Positions 1 to 5,146 of a stretch of DNA of 7,667 nucleotides are shown one piece after another (the first letter of the stretch is position 1; every line of letters starts with the position of its first letter). The DNA comes from Nanobdellota archaeon (GTDB lineage: Archaea; Nanobdellota; Nanobdellia; Woesearchaeales; GW2011-AR9). The position numbers were made by a program, and so were the translations under genes. The notes under the pieces were generated by a model. It ran no database searches and was not told the DNA's origin. It saw only the letters and a program-made list of their open reading frames with translations. The DNA lies in assembly GCA_018812355.1 (NCBI GenBank), contig JAHJDQ010000183.1:1-7667 (forward strand). The letters run 5' to 3'.

Positions 1-82
1 CGACTTTTATCGACTATTACAGCGAGATAAACTTCTGTATGCGAACGGAGTGGCGACCCGTAACGAAACCGCATAATTCGTG
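1..82. other. 3' end of an upstream cassette, truncated by the window edge
   Basis: No coding sequence is seen here. The stretch contains the attC-like site ending at the G of its right box (82) and belongs to a unit whose gene lies outside the window. If the rule seen in the three complete units holds, bases 1-21 should be the right inverted-repeat arm of that unit, and its left end should begin with TTTATCTC. This is an inference from the pattern inside the window. Confidence 0.45.
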
Positions 83-88
83 TTATAC
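26..88 (+). repeat. attC-like recombination site 0
   Basis: The left box is GATAAAC (26-32) and the right box is GTTATAC (82-88). The inner stem is TATGCG (38-43) with CGCATA (70-75), and the tip stem is ACGG (45-48) with CCGT. The two outer boxes pair poorly with each other. The bases after the G, TTATACTC (83-90), are instead the exact complement of GAGTATAA (4966-4973) in front of the next site. It is less like the other three sites: the spacers ttctg and attcgt form a symmetric internal loop. Only the right box is firmly supported. Confidence 0.55.
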
Positions 89-90
89 TC

Positions 91-267
91 GTCGACCTAC
101 GCGGGAGGGTTACGGTTTCTACGTCGAGAAACACATCTCATTTTATCGATTTACAGAAGCGAGTTACATATCCCATACCCGACCAGAGTGGGGAGACCAA
201 GATTTAAGTTCGGAGTGAGACTAGAATTTTGTTATTAATTCCTCACGGAGAACATTAAATCGCAGAG
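91..267. other. Gene-free left flank of unit 1
   Basis: This stretch holds two diverged copies of the GC-rich module that follows every right box: gtcgacctacgcgggaggg (91-109) and a copy around cccgaccagagtggggag (178-195). The stretch around 141-170 (ttttatcg...ttacagaagcgag) also resembles 6-27 (ttttatcg...ttacagcgag), so part of the flank looks like a tandem duplication of the site region. No convincing complete second attC fold was found between 110 and 267, and no ORF. Confidence 0.4.
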
Positions 268-370
268 TATTTTAATCACCGTAAATCGCATTGGCACCGT
301 AGTTTCCGAGAACTTTGAAAAGATTAGATTACTGCAATTGCAGACTAAAGTTAAGAGGGGAGGTGTTGTT
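268..370. repeat. Left inverted-repeat arm of unit 1 (blocks)
   Basis: Three blocks are exact reverse complements of sequence at the other end of the unit. The 31-nt block 268-298 matches 4954-4963, 4921-4930 and 4906-4916 in order. Block 303-316 (tttccgagaacttt) matches 4802-4815. Block 355-370 (gaggggaggtgttgtt) matches 4777-4792. The right arm is interrupted by insertions of 4, 23 and about 90 nt that the left arm lacks. The innermost block overlaps the last codons of the CYTH gene, which ends QHLPS. Confidence 0.8.
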
Positions 371-824
371 TTAGATCACAGAATGGCACTTTAACAAATT
401 CAGGATTATCCATTTTTAGTTTGTTACTTATGATGTCCTCAGTTAAGTTTTCGCCCTCCACTATGAGGAATTCTCCCAAGTCCTCAATAAGGTTTATGTT
501 TATTTTGTAACTCTGAAAATCAAAAAATCTTCTTTTCTTTTTGAGAATACATTTTATACCATGTTTATTGGTTAGTTCTTTTTTGATTTTATCTATGTTT
601 TCCACTTTCTCATATTTTACTATTTCAAACTTTCCCTCTTTTGATTTTAGATTGACAAGAAAATCGCCTCTCTCATCTTCAGTAATCTTTAGAACCTCAT
701 CAGAAGGTTGGTTAAAGTAAGTATCAGTTACGTTTAGTTCCTCGGTAAATTTTGCCCCCAATTGTTGTAGTTTTTCCTCTATTTCTTTGTGGTTTTCTAT
801 TTTTATTTTCAATTCCTCACCCAT
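351..824 (-). CDS. CYTH-fold (adenylate cyclase class IV / thiamine triphosphatase-like) protein, degenerate active site
   Basis: A 157-residue protein with the CYTH layout: an N-terminal strand ELKIK (4-8), TDTYF (33-37), LKIT (45-48), a basic KKKRR (95-99) and LGEFLIVEGE (116-125). CYTH enzymes are cytosolic tunnel-fold hydrolases or cyclases acting on triphosphates with divalent metals. The family signature ExExK reads ExKxK here, and the FxExE strand reads FLIVE, so two metal-binding acidic residues appear lost. Binding without catalysis, or altered chemistry, is possible. The start at 824 sits 25 nt from the shared TATA box (844-853) and diverges from CutA. The C-terminal codons run into the unit's inverted repeat, so the native 3' end may have been replaced. 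The family is fairly secure; the activity is not. Confidence 0.75.
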   Translation of the reverse strand: MGEELKIKIENHKEIEEKLQQLGAKFTEELNVTDTYFNQPSDEVLKITEDERGDFLVNLKSKEGKFEIVKYEKVENIDKIKKELTNKHGIKCILKKKRRFFDFQSYKININLIEDLGEFLIVEGENLTEDIISNKLKMDNPEFVKVPFCDLKQHLPS

Positions 825-841
825 GTTCTTTTAGGATCCTC

Positions 842-862
842 TAAATTTATAAATATGTTGTG
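842..862. promoter_or_regulatory. Bidirectional TATA promoter for the CYTH and CutA genes
   Basis: The near-palindromic aatttataaat (843-853) lies 25 nt from the CYTH ATG (824, - strand) and 27 nt from the CutA ATG (876, + strand). This spacing predicts leaderless or nearly leaderless transcripts in both directions. The surrounding 40 nt is almost repeated at 3514-3555. Confidence 0.65.
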
Positions 863-875
863 TTTTCAGCTATGA

Positions 876-1190
876 ATGAAGTCAGAATATTGTAGAGTCA
901 GGATAAGTGCAACTACTCAAGATGAGGCAAATAAAATTTCAAAGACTCTTGTTGAGAAAAAATTAGTTGCTGGAACGATGATTTATTCTGGTAATTGTCA
1001 TTATTGGTGGGACAGTGAAGTTGTTGAGAAAGTTTATTGGAATATCGGAGCATTTTCTTTAATGAAGAATAAGGATAGGATTATTGAAGAAGTAAGAAAA
1101 TTACATAGTGATAAATGTCCAATAGTAGCTTTTAATGAAATTGATGGCAATGATAATTTTTTGGAATGGATAGAGGATTCAGTTGAATGA
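876..1190 (+). CDS. cutA: CutA1-like divalent-cation tolerance protein
   Basis: This 104-residue protein has the length and order of CutA1. It starts with RVRISATTQDEANKISKTLV (strand and first helix), continues with EKKLVAGTMIYSGNCHYWWDSEVVE, and ends with the hallmark region LHSDKCPIVAFNEIDGNDNFLEWI. CutA proteins are small cytosolic trimers with a ferredoxin-like fold, linked to metal tolerance in bacteria and widespread in archaea; the biochemical role is unsettled. The typical tail motif HPYxVPEI reads HSDKCPIV, so Cys and Asp replace usual residues. The start at 876 is preferred over an ATG at 872, which is in another frame and stops after seven codons. The gene diverges from the CYTH gene and stands alone, followed by a T-rich terminator. 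Confidence 0.88.
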   Translation: MKSEYCRVRISATTQDEANKISKTLVEKKLVAGTMIYSGNCHYWWDSEVVEKVYWNIGAFSLMKNKDRIIEEVRKLHSDKCPIVAFNEIDGNDNFLEWIEDSVE

Positions 1191-1217
1191 GTACTCTAGA
1201 ATATTCACTCTTTTTTT
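1187..1217 (+). terminator. Possible T-tract terminator after cutA
   Basis: A run of seven T (1211-1217) follows the cutA stop by about 20 nt, preceded by a weak TGAAT/ATTCA inverted repeat. T-rich tracts alone can end transcription in archaea. The hairpin is too weak to count for much. Confidence 0.4.
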
Positions 1218-1251
1218 AAGCTAAGGAAAAATGGGTTTAAATTAGTAAATC

Positions 1252-1259
1252 TTTAAATA
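1252..1259 (+). promoter_or_regulatory. TATA box for the C39-like peptidase operon
   Basis: tttaaata is centred about 31 nt upstream of the ATG at 1287, placing the transcription start within a few bases of the start codon. No Shine-Dalgarno sequence is seen before that ATG. Confidence 0.5.
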
Positions 1260-1286
1260 TTACAACCGTTATTTACGTATCTTAAG

Positions 1287-1865
1287 ATGACTTTTTATGA
1301 AATAAAAGGTCCACATCACCAAGCTGAACCAGATAGTTGTGTTCCAACAACAATTAAAGTGATGCTATCCAATCAGTTTGAGATTACAAAAAGCATATCA
1401 ACAATAAAGAAGTGGTGTGGGTGGCAAAGAGGAGGAGTTGAACCATATAGAGCAATCAGAAAACTAGATCAACCCCTATCAAAGCTTAAAGTAAGTGTGT
1501 ATGAAAAATCCAATCTTACTGAAAAGCACTTAATTGAGCTTTTAGACAATGGAATAATTCCAGTAATATACTTTAGAATGAATTATTTGAATGAATCGGA
1601 GTCCAATGAAGTAGAGGTTGACGAAGAAGGAACTAGGTTTTTTCACCCAATTGTTCCGGTTGGATTTGAAAATGAAAAGGTTTATATCTATGATTGTTTT
1701 ATGAAAGGATACGGGAAAAGTCTCCCTAAGAGTGATATTAAAGTGACATTAAAATTGCCAATTTTCCTAAGGGAATGGCAACATACTTCAAACAAAGCAT
1801 TTTGGTTTGTCTCAGATAAGAGTAAAAACAAACAGTTATCGGAATTTCCCGAATTTAAAAAATGA
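1287..1865 (+). CDS. C39-like (papain-fold) cysteine peptidase domain protein
   Basis: The 192-residue protein carries the C39-type arrangement: oxyanion Gln12 and nucleophile Cys18 in QAEPDSCVPTTIKVML, His120 in FFHPIVPVGF, and Asp136 in KVYIYDCF. The His-to-Asp spacing of 16 and the following aromatic strand match C39_2-type domains. Bacterial relatives cleave double-glycine leader peptides or serve as peptidases and transglutaminase-like enzymes. This one has no signal peptide, ABC transporter or membrane segment, so it probably acts in the cytosol. It overlaps the next gene by four bases (ATGA), implying translational coupling, so the neighbour is a candidate substrate or partner. The fold call is good; the substrate is unknown. 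Confidence 0.72.
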   Translation: MTFYEIKGPHHQAEPDSCVPTTIKVMLSNQFEITKSISTIKKWCGWQRGGVEPYRAIRKLDQPLSKLKVSVYEKSNLTEKHLIELLDNGIIPVIYFRMNYLNESESNEVEVDEEGTRFFHPIVPVGFENEKVYIYDCFMKGYGKSLPKSDIKVTLKLPIFLREWQHTSNKAFWFVSDKSKNKQLSEFPEFKK

Positions 1866-2767
1866 ACCAAGAACAAATTTTTCAAGAAAGGGTAATGGAA
1901 GTCTACCCGCAGGGTGTTTATTTTGATAGTTTGAAAACCGAAGAAGAAGGTAAAAGTGCGATTCTAAATTCAGTTATACCTAAAGTTATTTTTGATGATA
2001 AGAAAGAACAAAGAATAATAAAATTCATTAAAATAGATAATGTAGGGAAATTAACAATTAACAGAGATAATAAATTTATTTTTGAAACAAAGCCAGATGT
2101 CATTAGAAATAGAATTGATGAGGGCTTAGTGGAAATTAGAACAAAAACAGAACAAATTGTTTTAGCTGCTATTTATGATCGTCTTGCAAAGATTGCAATG
2201 GTAAGAACAACACTTAATCCAGTTTATATCATATTAAAAAATGTATACGAAAAGAAGTTAACTAAAAAGTCATTATTGAATTATCCAAAAAGAGATAAGT
2301 ATATGCGCTATATTAAATTTCTCTGCGACTTAGAGATATTAAGAGAACAAAGTGATAGATATTCAGAAGGGAATTGTTTTATTCAAATTGAAAAAGCTCT
2401 TAATGATAAAAACGAAGAAGAAATTGTTAATAGAGTATTTGGTCTTACAATCAAAGAAGGTAAAACATACCTATTAAATAATTTAAATATCAATGTTTTA
2501 AAACCATTTATTAGAATTGCAAATATCTATTATTTATCCTCAATTCTTTTTAATAAAATGTTATATATTAAAAAAGAAAATTTATTTGATAATTATCTGA
2601 GAGCTTACGGATTAAACACTAAGTTTGTTAATTTTGAAAGCTATATTGATCAATTGAATAAGGCTAATATATTGAGTGAAGATGGTTTTGTTCATGGAGA
2701 AAAAACAATATTATCAAAAGTAATGGAACTTATGGGAAAAAGTAACATCTCTCCATCCATTAGTTAA
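1862..2767 (+). CDS. Unknown 301-residue protein coupled to the C39-like peptidase
   Basis: I do not recognise this protein. It starts inside the stop of the peptidase gene (ATGA overlap), so the two are almost certainly cotranscribed and cotranslated. It is lysine- and isoleucine-rich, without signal peptide or clear membrane segment. Residues 1-95 look like a mixed alpha/beta domain. Residues about 135-180 (KKSLLNY...YMRYIKFLCDLEILREQ...GNCF) have the look of a winged helix: two helices, then a turn and strand. The C-terminal part (245-295) may hold a second small helical domain. It ends 2 nt before the convergent gene's stop. A DNA-binding or substrate role for the peptidase is a guess from context only. 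Confidence 0.7.
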   Translation: MNQEQIFQERVMEVYPQGVYFDSLKTEEEGKSAILNSVIPKVIFDDKKEQRIIKFIKIDNVGKLTINRDNKFIFETKPDVIRNRIDEGLVEIRTKTEQIVLAAIYDRLAKIAMVRTTLNPVYIILKNVYEKKLTKKSLLNYPKRDKYMRYIKFLCDLEILREQSDRYSEGNCFIQIEKALNDKNEEEIVNRVFGLTIKEGKTYLLNNLNINVLKPFIRIANIYYLSSILFNKMLYIKKENLFDNYLRAYGLNTKFVNFESYIDQLNKANILSEDGFVHGEKTILSKVMELMGKSNISPSIS

Positions 2768-2769
2768 TT

Positions 2770-3300
2770 CTAAAATATCTTTGTATAATCCCAAATTTCT
2801 AATAAATTGTTTAAATTTGAAAGTTTTACTTTTTTATCTTGTAAACATTCTAGAATAACAGCCATCAATGGTCCTCTCCAATCCTGAAGAAGTTGTGAGA
2901 GTAAAAATCTAACAAAAAATTCTGAAACTTCACCATTTGTTCCAATAAATCGAATCTTAGCATCTTGAAAATTATCCATCAATTCACATAATCTTTTATC
3001 CTGAATAAAAATTGCCCAAGACTTATCAATCCCTCTCAGAATTTCAAGATTTTTACTTTCATTCAAGATATTTGGAATGTTTGCCTCTTTTTTCTTAAAC
3101 TCTTTTAATGCAATATCCCGAAACTTACGATAATCTTTCATCTTTTGACTAAGAATAAGCAATTTTAGAAAACCATCAATCTCATCTTTTGAGCCAAGAA
3201 GCTTTGGATATGATTTTGATTTCCCTAATTTTTCTAAAAGTACATATACTACTTTATCAGATTCTTTATATAGGGGATATTGCCATTCTGGGATTTTCAT
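2770..3300 (-). CDS. Unknown mostly helical protein, second gene of a - strand operon
   Basis: I do not recognise this protein. An ATG at 3318 would give 182 residues, but I prefer the ATG at 3300 (176 residues, MKIPEWQYP...). It overlaps the upstream gene's TGA as ATGA, the same coupling seen at 1862; the longer start would overlap by 22 nt. The protein is predicted mainly helical, with a basic first half (RKFRDIALKEFKKKE) and a hydrophobic C-terminal segment (FFVRFLLSQLLQDWRGPLMAVILECL) that reads as buried helices rather than a membrane span. It converges on the 301-residue gene with a 2-nt gap, leaving no room for terminators between them. Confidence 0.65.
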   Translation of the reverse strand: MKIPEWQYPLYKESDKVVYVLLEKLGKSKSYPKLLGSKDEIDGFLKLLILSQKMKDYRKFRDIALKEFKKKEANIPNILNESKNLEILRGIDKSWAIFIQDKRLCELMDNFQDAKIRFIGTNGEVSEFFVRFLLSQLLQDWRGPLMAVILECLQDKKVKLSNLNNLLEIWDYTKIF

Positions 3301-3509
3301 TTTTCTGGATATGCGCAAATTACAGTATCAGGTTTCTTTATTCCTCTGAAATATTTACACAGAGAAACATCTTTAACAGCACATTTATGCTCTGTTGTCT
3401 TCTCTGCTACATTCCAAGGACATTGTTCCATCTTCCAAGAGACTTTATCGCTGGGAACAAGGTCAATATCCATATTTGCGCCTCGTAGTTCTCTTGTTGT
3501 TTCTGTCAT
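3297..3509 (-). CDS. Four-cysteine miniprotein (possible zinc or Fe-S site)
   Basis: A 70-residue protein with cysteines at 30, 43, 51 and 65, in the contexts QCPWN, EHKCAVK, SLCKYF and VICAYP, plus His41. The spacing 12/7/13 residues does not match a standard zinc ribbon. It could nevertheless bind one metal or form a small cysteine-rich knot. The first 25 residues are polar and possibly disordered. The start at 3509 is supported by the TATA box at 3532-3540, 27 nt upstream, shared with the divergent ACT-domain gene. It overlaps the downstream gene as ATGA. Function unknown; a partner or regulator of the next protein is plausible. Confidence 0.65.
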   Translation of the reverse strand: MTETTRELRGANMDIDLVPSDKVSWKMEQCPWNVAEKTTEHKCAVKDVSLCKYFRGIKKPDTVICAYPEK

Positions 3510-3525
3510 TATTGTTTTAGAATCC

Positions 3526-3552
3526 CCTAACTTTATAAATATGCTGTGTTTT
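3526..3552. promoter_or_regulatory. Second bidirectional TATA promoter
   Basis: tttataaat (3532-3540) is 27 nt from the miniprotein ATG (3509, - strand) and about 30 nt from the ACT-protein ATG (3566, + strand). The flanks repeat the promoter at 842-862 with few changes: both have ccta/tcta before the box and atgYtgtgttttca after it. Confidence 0.65.
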
Positions 3553-3565
3553 CAAGTTTAATAAT

Positions 3566-3955
3566 ATGGGTGATTTAAACGAAGTAATCAGAACAAGTAA
3601 AGTTATTTTACATGAAGGTAGATACGCTTATCTTAAGGCGAATGAAAATGAGATTAAAGATCATTTTTTGATTACAAAAGATAAAGATGAAACCACAATA
3701 ATTACAGAGGAGGAAAATTTAGATAAAGTAAAATTTGAAAAAGATGTAAAGTGGTTTAAACTTGTAGAGATTAAGGTATCTGCCCCGTTTGTTGCTAAGG
3801 GGTTTTTGGCTAAAATAACTAAAACAATCGCTGATAAGAATCTTAATGTTCTGGTAGTCTCCACTTTTTCAAAAGATTATATTTTAGTGAGGGAAGAAAC
3901 TTGGGAAATTGCTATTAAAGCATTAGAAGATGTAGGTTTCCCAATTGTGAAATAA
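3566..3955 (+). CDS. ACT-domain protein (UCP008459/DUF2241-like)
   Basis: The 129-residue protein has an N-terminal region (1-60) with strands YAYLKA and FLITKDKDETTIITEE. A C-terminal ACT domain follows (64-125): KWFKLVEIKVSAPFVAKGFLAKITKTIADKNLNVLVVSTFSKDYILV. The pattern 'L.EIKV...GFLA.IT..IA...LNVLVVST...DYILV' matches stand-alone ACT proteins that pair a CASTOR-like N-domain with one ACT domain. ACT domains bind amino acids or other small ligands and usually dimerise in the cytosol. There is a one-base gap to the hydrolase gene, so the two form an operon from the promoter at 3532-3540. The ligand cannot be told from sequence. Confidence 0.78.
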   Translation: MGDLNEVIRTSKVILHEGRYAYLKANENEIKDHFLITKDKDETTIITEEENLDKVKFEKDVKWFKLVEIKVSAPFVAKGFLAKITKTIADKNLNVLVVSTFSKDYILVREETWEIAIKALEDVGFPIVK

Positions 3956-3956
3956 A

Positions 3957-4613
3957 ATGAAATTCATAATAATTCATGGAGCGTATGGAAATCCAGAGGA
4001 AAACTGGTTTCCATGGCTAAAGGAAAAATTAGAGGAGCAGGGACATGAAGTTTTTATTCCAAAATTTCCTACACCAGAAAATCAGACTTTAGAAGAATGG
4101 ATGAAAGTTTTTTCTGCTTATGAAGTTGATGAAAAGACAATTCTTATAGGTCATAGTTTAGGAGTTCCATTTATCTTATCTTTATTGGAGAAGTTTAAAG
4201 CAAAATCTTGTTTTTTAGTTGCTGGGTTTTGTACTCTTCCTGAAAATCAGTTTAAAGAGGGAATGAGAACTTTTGAAAAAGATTTTGATTACCAAAAGAT
4301 AAAGGATAATTGCAGGAAGTTCTATATTTATCATTCAGATAATGATCCATACGTGCCATTAGAAAAAGGAAAGGATTTAGCAGAGAGATTGGGGGCAAAA
4401 TTTAGTTTAGTAAAAGATGCTGGTCATCTTAATGAGAAAGCAGGTTATTTACAGTTCTATAAGTTGTTAGCAGATATTATTAGAGAGATTTGTTCAGAGT
4501 TACCAGTGTTAAAAGAAGATGAGAGGGGCAAAATATTTGATAGTGGGAAAGTTAAGATTATTATGAGAAAGAAAGGGACTGTTAGTGGAAAACATAGTCA
4601 TTCTATTGGATAA
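3957..4613 (+). CDS. RBBP9/YdeN-like serine hydrolase, with truncated cupin tail
   Basis: Residues 1-175 are an alpha/beta hydrolase of the RBBP9/YdeN type. They contain the oxyanion strand FIIIHGAYG (3-11), the nucleophile elbow GHSLG with Ser67, an Asp in HSDNDPYVP (128 or 130) and His157 in DAGHLN. The size and the HGAYGNPEENWFPWL start are typical of this small cytosolic family, whose substrates are mostly unknown. After residue 175 the protein does not end but enters a cupin: SGKVKIIMRKKGTVSGKHSHS carries the HxH metal motif. A TAA at 4611-4613 then stops translation inside that motif, while the same frame continues for 54 more cupin-like codons. The hydrolase domain looks intact; the cupin half is cut. 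Confidence 0.82.
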   Translation: MKFIIIHGAYGNPEENWFPWLKEKLEEQGHEVFIPKFPTPENQTLEEWMKVFSAYEVDEKTILIGHSLGVPFILSLLEKFKAKSCFLVAGFCTLPENQFKEGMRTFEKDFDYQKIKDNCRKFYIYHSDNDPYVPLEKGKDLAERLGAKFSLVKDAGHLNEKAGYLQFYKLLADIIREICSELPVLKEDERGKIFDSGKVKIIMRKKGTVSGKHSHSIG

Positions 4614-4778
4614 AGTGGAAAAGATCCAGAAGTGTTAGAATTAGTGGAGGGCGAAGTAGAATCAGTTATAGGAGAAGAGAAGAAAACAGTTAAAGTGCCA
4701 TTTACATTTAAAATTCCTGCCAATGCGTATCATGAGTTTACAGCATTGACAGACATCATATTGTTAGAACATAAGTAA
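4614..4778 (+). pseudogene. Severed C-terminal half of the cupin domain
   Basis: Directly after the TAA, in the same frame, 54 codons read SGKDPEVLELVEGEVESVIG... and then FKIPANAYHEFTALTDIILLEHK, ending at TAA (4776-4778). PANAYHEFTALTD is the second cupin motif (P..(5)..H....), so the fragment completes the HxH half encoded before the stop. There is no start codon or promoter of its own. Either a nonsense mutation (for example AAA or GAA to TAA) has broken a hydrolase-cupin fusion, or the stop is read through, or it is an assembly error. The inverted repeat begins at its stop codon. Confidence 0.7.
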
Positions 4779-4963
4779 CAACACCTCCCCTCGTTAAAAT
4801 TAAAGTTCTCGGAAATTTGGGTGTAATGAAATGAAACCGCATAGACTGTGTTATAATTAGTTGCGAAGCAATTGAGTAGTTTTTTGTTTTTATCGTCTAT
4901 GCGAAGGTGCCAATGCACAAGATTTACGGTAGCGTTAGCGTGCCTGTCAAGGTGATTAAAATA
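4777..4963. repeat. Right inverted-repeat arm of unit 1 (blocks, with insertions)
   Basis: Blocks 4777-4792, 4802-4815, 4906-4916, 4921-4930 and 4954-4963 are exact reverse complements of left-arm blocks at 355-370, 303-316, 288-298, 278-287 and 268-277, in mirrored order. The arm ends TT before GAGTATAA of site A, the same 2-nt gap seen in units 2 and 3. Insertions relative to the left arm are 4917-4920, 4931-4953 and 4816-4905. The last contains a 9-bp hairpin (4838-4846 with 4895-4903). Confidence 0.8.
4853..4891 (+). terminator. Hairpin plus T-tract, possible terminator of the ACT-hydrolase operon
   Basis: TTGC-GAA-GCAA, extended by A-T and G-T pairs, is followed by gagtagttttttgttttt. 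It lies about 75-110 nt after the cupin stop and looks like an intrinsic terminator. It could equally be part of the surrounding palindromic repeat. Confidence 0.35.
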
Positions 4964-4967
4964 TTGA

Positions 4968-5084
4968 GTATAACATCGCGATTATCCGAAGTGCTTTAAG
5001 TCCGAAGGACATTAAAGCATTTGGATGGAGTGGAAGGAGCTACGAAGTGGCGACTGGAACGTAATCGGATAATCGCTGTTATAT
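4968..5084 (+). repeat. attC-like recombination site A
   Basis: The left arm TATAACA-TCG-CGATTATCCGA (4969-4989) pairs with TCGGATAATCG-C-TGTTATA (5065-5083): 7 bp plus 11 bp with a 3x1 internal loop. The right box is GTTATAT (5078-5084). The tip holds a 12-bp hairpin with a GAA loop and one bulged A: TGCTTTAAGTCC (4992-5003) with GGAC and TTAAAGCA (5007-5019). The length of 117 nt, the R/L box order and the asymmetric bulge match integron attC organisation. GAGTATAA (4966-4973) complements TTATACTC of site 0 exactly. Confidence 0.78.
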
Positions 5085-5086
5085 GA

Positions 5087-5131
5087 CCCGACCTACGTAG
5101 TGGGGAGGGCAAGGAGCGAAGCGACGAAGAG
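5087..5131 (+). repeat. GC-rich module after the right box (copy in unit 2)
   Basis: A 45-nt stretch beginning cccgacctacgtagtgggga and ending agcgaagcgacgaagag. A 44-nt relative sits in the same place in unit 3 (6655-6698), and shorter or partial relatives lie at 91-109, 178-195 and 7642-7667. The shared core is CCCGAC.TACG.AGTGGGGAGGG followed by AGCGAAGCG. It has no ORF. It lies between the crossover end and the left inverted-repeat arm, so in a circular unit it would bulge from one side of the extended palindrome. Confidence 0.65.
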
Positions 5132-5145
5132 TTTAATTTTGTGCC
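5132..5145. repeat. Left inverted-repeat arm of unit 2
   Basis: tttaattttgtgcc is the exact reverse complement of ggcacaaaattaaa at 6399-6412. It is unique to this unit and lies just past the 3' end of the MFS gene. Confidence 0.8.
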
Positions 5146-5146
5146 G

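Larger units (their letters stand above)
83..5078 (+). mobile_element. Cassette-like unit 1 (about 5 kb, multi-gene)
   Basis: The ends are defined by G^TT crossover points in the right boxes of sites 0 and A. The left end TTATACTC (83-90) is the perfect reverse complement of GAGTATAA (4966-4973). Broken inverted repeats of 10-16 bp per block (268-298, 303-316 and 355-370 on the left; 4777-4792, 4802-4815, 4906-4916, 4921-4930 and 4954-4963 on the right) flank the genes. Eight complete genes and a cupin remnant lie inside on both strands. Classical integron cassettes usually carry one or two genes, so this is either an oversized cassette, a merger of several units whose internal sites decayed, or a unit moved by another mechanism. 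Confidence 0.6.

Noticed and set aside
110..267. A complete second attC-like site in the left flank of unit 1
   Set aside because: A diverged GC-rich module and partial similarity to 6-27 are present, but no left and right arms that pair convincingly could be found.
1287..1865. Bacteriocin-processing C39 peptidase
   Set aside because: The catalytic layout fits, but there is no ABC transporter, no membrane segment and no double-glycine leader peptide gene nearby.
3189..3561. Overlapping + strand ORFs opposite the miniprotein operon
   Set aside because: They are the reverse of the two - strand genes. Those have an ATGA overlap, a shared promoter and protein-like sequence, while these read as hydrophobic noise.
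268..4963. Unit 1 as a DNA transposon with terminal inverted repeats
   Set aside because: No transposase, no target-site duplication, and the same repeat geometry with different sequences recurs in units 2 and 3 next to attC-like sites, which a single transposon does not explain.
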